In this document: positions 36,175-39,094 of the stretch, in pieces
Layout: every line of letters begins with the position of its first letter
Position numbering within the stretch: the first letter of the stretch is position 1
Virus record (IMG/VR): IMGVR_UViG_3300009790_000028
Location: 1 to 39,094 of that record
Source: a virus
Length of the DNA stretch: 39,094 nt
Strand: one strand, 5' to 3'
Notes under the pieces: model-generated
What the model was told of the DNA's origin: nothing
The model's database searches: none
Seen by the model: only the letters and a program-made list of their open reading frames with translations
Position numbers and translations under genes: made by a program

Positions 36175-36606
36175 TTAACAATCTGCTATAGGGTCGTGTG
36201 TTAGACTTTCCATTTGTTCTAATCTATTTTTAGGTTCCTTTGATTTAGGTTCCTCATCTTTCCATCTAAATTGATCTGTTGTCCATTCAGGGTCTTCGTA
36301 GTTTAGCATTTCCTCACCTGTGTCGATATCACTATCCTCACACGGAACACACTCTGCTACTTTTTCACAAGACTCTGAATCATGGAAATTCCAATCACTA
36401 GCATAAACTTCTACAGGCTCATCTTTGTGATAACCCTCTTGCCAGTTTATGTTTTCAACTCCTCCATTTTCAATAACGGCATCAATTGCCTCATCTTTAT
36501 TATCAGCAACAACATCATATTCTACCCAAACGTTGTAATGCTTTCTTATTCTGAACTTTTGTTTGCCAATGTCTTTGTGTGGCTTATCTTTCATATATTC
36601 AATCAT
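36175..36606 (-). CDS. 143-residue acidic protein with several cysteines
   Basis: A protein with a beta-like N-terminal part (FRIRKHYNVWVEYDVVADNK) followed by Cys/Asp/Glu-rich SESCEKVAECVPCEDSDIDT and a final Cys. It starts at the ATG that overlaps the upstream stop. No family recognised; possible metal binding by the cysteines is a guess. Confidence 0.55.
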   Translation of the reverse strand: MIEYMKDKPHKDIGKQKFRIRKHYNVWVEYDVVADNKDEAIDAVIENGGVENINWQEGYHKDEPVEVYASDWNFHDSESCEKVAECVPCEDSDIDTGEEMLNYEDPEWTTDQFRWKDEEPKSKEPKNRLEQMESLTHDPIADC

Positions 36607-36841
36607 TATTAGCCTCCAAATCTGATTTTGCTTTGTTTAATGCTAATACTAAGAAGTCTCTGATAGTTTCATCTATCTCGTCTTTACTATCTGGTCCTGT
36701 CATAGGTTGATTACCTTTTAATGGAATCATACAAGTTGGACAGTCGTTAATAACTTCATCATGAATCTCTTTAACCATAAATGTGATGTACACCATAAGA
36801 CCCAGGATAACAATACTAACTAATTGATTTACTTTGTTCAT
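36599..36841 (-). CDS. 80-residue membrane-anchored protein
   Basis: One N-terminal membrane segment (LVSIVILGLMVYITFMVKE) is followed by an outside-like part with a Cys-X2-Cys (DCPTCMIPLKGNQPMTGPDS) and an acidic helical tail. Overlaps the next gene by 8 bases. Function unknown. Confidence 0.6.
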   Translation of the reverse strand: MNKVNQLVSIVILGLMVYITFMVKEIHDEVINDCPTCMIPLKGNQPMTGPDSKDEIDETIRDFLVLALNKAKSDLEANND

Positions 36842-36853
36842 TTGTTTTCCTTT

Positions 36854-37117
36854 CTAGTTGTCGTAATAAATCGCGAATGTTTCCGCGAATTCTTTAATAA
36901 TGTAATCTCTTGGTCTTGTATAACCATATCTACTTCTACCTCTGTATCTTATTCTTCTTTTCTTACTAGGTAGCATTTTAGTAAACTGGTCATATAATGA
37001 CATTGGAATTCCTTTGAAACTAGAACATTCATATTTGTTCTTAGTCAAGTATTTGTTTAATAATTCTTGCTCTTCAGGCTTAAACATAGCAAAGATATCA
37101 AAAGCATCTAACTTCAT
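36854..37117 (-). CDS. 87-residue basic protein
   Basis: A basic protein, MKLDAFDIFAMFKPEEQELL, with an Arg/Tyr-rich region (KKRRIRYRGRSRYGYTRPRD) that could bind nucleic acid. It overlaps its upstream neighbour (ATGA). Unknown function. Confidence 0.6.
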   Translation of the reverse strand: MKLDAFDIFAMFKPEEQELLNKYLTKNKYECSSFKGIPMSLYDQFTKMLPSKKRRIRYRGRSRYGYTRPRDYIIKEFAETFAIYYDN

Positions 37118-37239
37118 GTAAGCCTCATTAATATTATAACTTGTAGAATAATAATCACAATAGGAAGAATTGTTCTAATCAATTCCATTGTATGATTATA
37201 CTCATCTAGTTTTCTTTCTAATTTACTTCTCTTTTTCAT
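37114..37239 (-). CDS. 41-residue membrane microprotein
   Basis: Encodes MKKRSKLERKLDEYNHTMEL followed by a C-terminal membrane helix (IRTILPIVIIILQVIILMRL). The ATG at 37239 follows AAGGAGTAT; an upstream ATG at 37296 lies inside the lipoprotein gene. Function unknown. Confidence 0.6.
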   Translation of the reverse strand: MKKRSKLERKLDEYNHTMELIRTILPIVIIILQVIILMRLT

Positions 37240-37246
37240 ATACTCC

Positions 37247-37447
37247 TTATTGTTGCTCGTTCCACGACTCTTCGTCGTCGGATATTTGTTTTTCAAATGT
37301 TTCTTTTTGTTCTTTGTTCATGATATCTTTACATTTACTACTATCGCCTAAACAGTCAAAGAACTTGTCCATAGTGCCTGTTCTTTCTTTAACAGTACCA
37401 CAGCCTGTTAACAATAACACTAACAATAATAGTGAAATAGATTTCAT
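37247..37447 (-). CDS. 66-residue lipoprotein
   Basis: Encodes MKSISLLLLVLLLTGCGTVK with lipobox LTGC and a Gly at +2. The rest is acidic with two further cysteines (FFDCLGDSSKCKDIM). Its start overlaps the stop of the 34-codon ORF upstream (ATGA). Perhaps an envelope or immunity-type factor; unknown. Confidence 0.65.
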   Translation of the reverse strand: MKSISLLLLVLLLTGCGTVKERTGTMDKFFDCLGDSSKCKDIMNKEQKETFEKQISDDEESWNEQQ

Positions 37448-37548
37448 AGCCCTCCGTAAAACTCACATTGGTTACAATTTGTTAATATTACAGTAAGCAT
37501 TGTTGCTAATGCTAATACTACAAATAAAATTTGAATATTCGTTGACAT
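37444..37548 (-). CDS. 34-residue hydrophobic ORF
   Basis: Encodes MSTNIQILFVVLALATMLTV ending with Cys-rich NCNQCEFYGGL. It begins in a TAATG overlap with the ligase stop and ends in an ATGA overlap with the lipoprotein. This double overlap suggests coupled translation. Unknown function. Confidence 0.45.
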   Translation of the reverse strand: MSTNIQILFVVLALATMLTVILTNCNQCEFYGGL

Positions 37549-38879
37549 TATATTTTCTCTCCTACTTCAAAACCTCTAAATGTTTTAAATCTCGGAAACC
37601 TTAAACTGTATGTTCCATCTTGATTTTGTGTAACGGCATCAGCTCTTACTTCTGCTATTTGACCAATTAGTGCTTGTTTGTCTGCCCAGAAGCTATCTCT
37701 CTGATCATCTGTTAAGCCACTACCAACATTAACTTTAATATTCTTACCATCATCAGTTCCTTCACAAACCAAAGCACCTAACTTACCTACGTTCTTACCT
37801 GTGCCTTCTTCTGTTGCTTTTACTTCTAATGATACTTCTATAAAAGGTTTCATCTTTAACCAATCATGACTTCTTTTACAAGTATAACCAGCATCAAGGT
37901 TTTTAATCATTACACCTTCGTAACCACCTTCAACTGCTAGTTTATTAATTTCTGTGAATCTTGCTTGACCTTGTGGGGTGTCGAGGTCAACATCTTCCCA
38001 CTCTAAACCTCTAACGTGTTCAAGTGCTTGGCTATTTGCTTCGACCCAGACCTTAACACTTTCACTTCTTTTGCTTTGAGGCTCGTCCCACATACCTTTT
38101 TTAAAGTCTGCTAACGGAATTAGGTCAAACAAGTACAACACGGCATCTTTGGCGCCAGTTGAACTCTTTCTGTGAACTTGTTTCATTAAATCTTGAAAGT
38201 TGTCACTCATTACTTCGCCATCTAATACCATGTCTTCATCAAAGTCTGCTACTGCTTTAATTTCATCACATATATGATCGAAGTTATGAAACTGCTTACC
38301 ATTTCTACTAAACATTTCAACTGAATCTTTCTTAACAATAGTAATAACTCTTACACCGTCAAGTTTAATTTCAATTTGCTTTTTACCACTCATCTTCTTT
38401 TCGTGATTAGCTGAATCGTGTGCTAATTGACAAGTAAATGTAGGAACTATGTAATGTGGAGTCTTCGCTTTCTTGGCGACATTGTTAATAGTCTTTTCAC
38501 TAACACCACATTTTAAATCTTTAATAAGAATAAGTCTGTACCAGTTGTTCCATTGTTCAACTGTTGCTTGATTCATTATTTCAATAATTTTATCTCTTGC
38601 TTCGTGTCCTGTTATTTTTCTATTCTGTAACGGTGTAGCCAAGTTAGCAACAAACTCACTCCAAGGTAAGCCAGGACCATCTACTTTTGCTTCAGGCACT
38701 TGTTTAACACCAAATGTAATTAATTTGTCTAGAGCCAGTTTAGCACCAGCAAAGAAAATATGATTCTCACAACCAATTTCACCTAATATAACAGTTTCTT
38801 TAAATATTCTACTGTTATCAGAACCTAACTTTTGTATTACTTCCCAAGGTTGAAGTTTGTGATTGCTATCTAATTTCAT
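37548..38879 (-). CDS. ATP-dependent DNA ligase (T4 gp30-like)
   Basis: A 443-residue ligase that seals nicks with ATP. EIKLDGVR (170-177) is motif I with the adenylated Lys172. Other nucleotidyltransferase motifs are EMFSRNGKQFHNF (III region), DEDMVLDGEVM (IIIa/IV region), GYEGVMIKNL and KRSHDWLKMKP (IV-V). An OB-fold follows (EVRADAVTQNQDGTYSLRFP). It starts at 38879 after AAAGGAGCAA; the frame upstream to 38942 would run through its own promoter. It acts in replication and repair of phage DNA. Confidence 0.95.
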   Translation of the reverse strand: MKLDSNHKLQPWEVIQKLGSDNSRIFKETVILGEIGCENHIFFAGAKLALDKLITFGVKQVPEAKVDGPGLPWSEFVANLATPLQNRKITGHEARDKIIEIMNQATVEQWNNWYRLILIKDLKCGVSEKTINNVAKKAKTPHYIVPTFTCQLAHDSANHEKKMSGKKQIEIKLDGVRVITIVKKDSVEMFSRNGKQFHNFDHICDEIKAVADFDEDMVLDGEVMSDNFQDLMKQVHRKSSTGAKDAVLYLFDLIPLADFKKGMWDEPQSKRSESVKVWVEANSQALEHVRGLEWEDVDLDTPQGQARFTEINKLAVEGGYEGVMIKNLDAGYTCKRSHDWLKMKPFIEVSLEVKATEEGTGKNVGKLGALVCEGTDDGKNIKVNVGSGLTDDQRDSFWADKQALIGQIAEVRADAVTQNQDGTYSLRFPRFKTFRGFEVGEKI

Positions 38880-38910
38880 ATTTGCTCCTTTTTCTTTAAC
38901 ATATACAAAC

Positions 38911-38938
38911 ATTATAGCATCTACAGGATGTTTGTCAA
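38911..38938 (-). promoter_or_regulatory. Early promoter for the ligase gene
   Basis: TTGACA (38933-38938), 16-base spacer and TATAAT (38911-38916), with extended TGC before the -10 and GGTTGACA at the -35. Confidence 0.85.
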
Positions 38939-38940
38939 CC

Positions 38941-38956
38941 AAAAAGACGTCTTTTT
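38941..38956 (-). terminator. Perfect 16-bp palindrome, possible terminator of the upstream gene
   Basis: AAAAAGACGTCTTTTT sits between the stop of the partial gene at 38984 and the ligase promoter. As RNA it can form a short stem ending in U5, a weak terminator; as DNA it may be a dyad operator next to the -35. Confidence 0.45.
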
Positions 38957-38983
38957 TTATGGAAAATCGTGGTTTAAGGGTGG

Positions 38984-39094
38984 TTAAAGCGTGGTTTTAG
39001 TGAATATTTCGTCGAAATACTTGGATAATTTGGCTAAATGCTGTGAATGTACGTGAGCACCATTATCATAACAGTATTTGTTGAACTTTTTTTC
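38984..39094 (-). CDS. C-terminal end of an unknown protein (runs off the right edge)
   Basis: A reading frame enters from the right edge and ends at TAA (38984-38986). It gives 36 residues ending LAKLSKYFDEIFTKTTL. It is helical and basic. The visible part is too short to identify. Confidence 0.55.
   Translation of the reverse strand, partial: EKKFNKYCYDNGAHVHSQHLAKLSKYFDEIFTKTTL

Noticed and set aside
1-39094. Integrase, transposase, toxin-antitoxin or defence operon
   Set aside because: No ORF shows signatures of these families; the window reads as lytic-phage genes throughout.

Overview
The window looks like part of the genome of a marine, T4-related myovirus. It is AT-rich and densely packed, with most genes on the minus strand. 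Hallmarks are PhoH, a gp44-type clamp loader ATPase, a GroES/gp31-like co-chaperonin, a DNA ligase, MazG, long repetitive tail-fibre-like proteins, a GH19 endolysin with spanin-like partners, and late promoters of the T4 type (TAAATA). The gene set (PhoH, RpiB, MazG, HesB/IscA-like, many tiny membrane proteins) suggests a pelagiphage or cyanophage relative. A SAR11-type host is an inference from base composition and gene content. No integrase, insertion sequence or CRISPR array is seen, and capsid and terminase genes lie outside the window.

Layout. 1-1928 (minus): lysis cassette of endolysin, Rz-like and lipoprotein Rz1-like proteins. 1979-2945: two unknown late genes. 3115-4490 (plus): phoH and two small membrane proteins, separated by strong RNA hairpins and closed by a rho-independent terminator. 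4541-6160 (minus): a PiT-like phosphate transporter and a HAD phosphatase. 6293-8744 (plus): two membrane proteins, a stand-alone class II aminoacyl-tRNA-synthetase core of AsnRS type, a 20-codon ORF, a chimeric tRNA and a phosphoribosyltransferase. 8749-11904 (minus): tRNA-Glu, a glycosyltransferase and small genes. 11996-14390: a late unit with a radical SAM enzyme and a lectin-fold protein. 14415-19941: replication and nucleotide genes (clamp loader, GroES, DnaE-like fragment, kinase-like protein, RpiB, MazG). 20033-25076: tail-fibre-like genes. 25123-27614: a ferredoxin, IscA-like, DUF59 and radical SAM cluster. 27607-37548: a second lysin, a glycine-zipper lipoprotein-like gene, a secreted polysaccharide-lyase-like protein, a phosphoesterase, a cupin and about twenty very small genes joined by ATGA or TAATG overlaps. 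37548-38879: DNA ligase.

The most unusual element is at 7370-8334. A catalytic-core-only AsnRS-like protein is followed in the same direction by a tRNA with a leucine-type body (long variable arm, leucine-like D-arm) but an Asn anticodon GUU and discriminator G73. A terminator-like hairpin preceded by two mutually exclusive hairpins lies inside the synthetase gene. Other points of interest: a family of early promoters with consensus GGTTGACA-N16/17-TATAAT, often with an extended TGn -10; several genes whose ATG falls at the predicted transcription start (leaderless), under both early and late promoters; and a structured RNA leader at 31691-31865.

All functions are read from sequence motifs without database searches.
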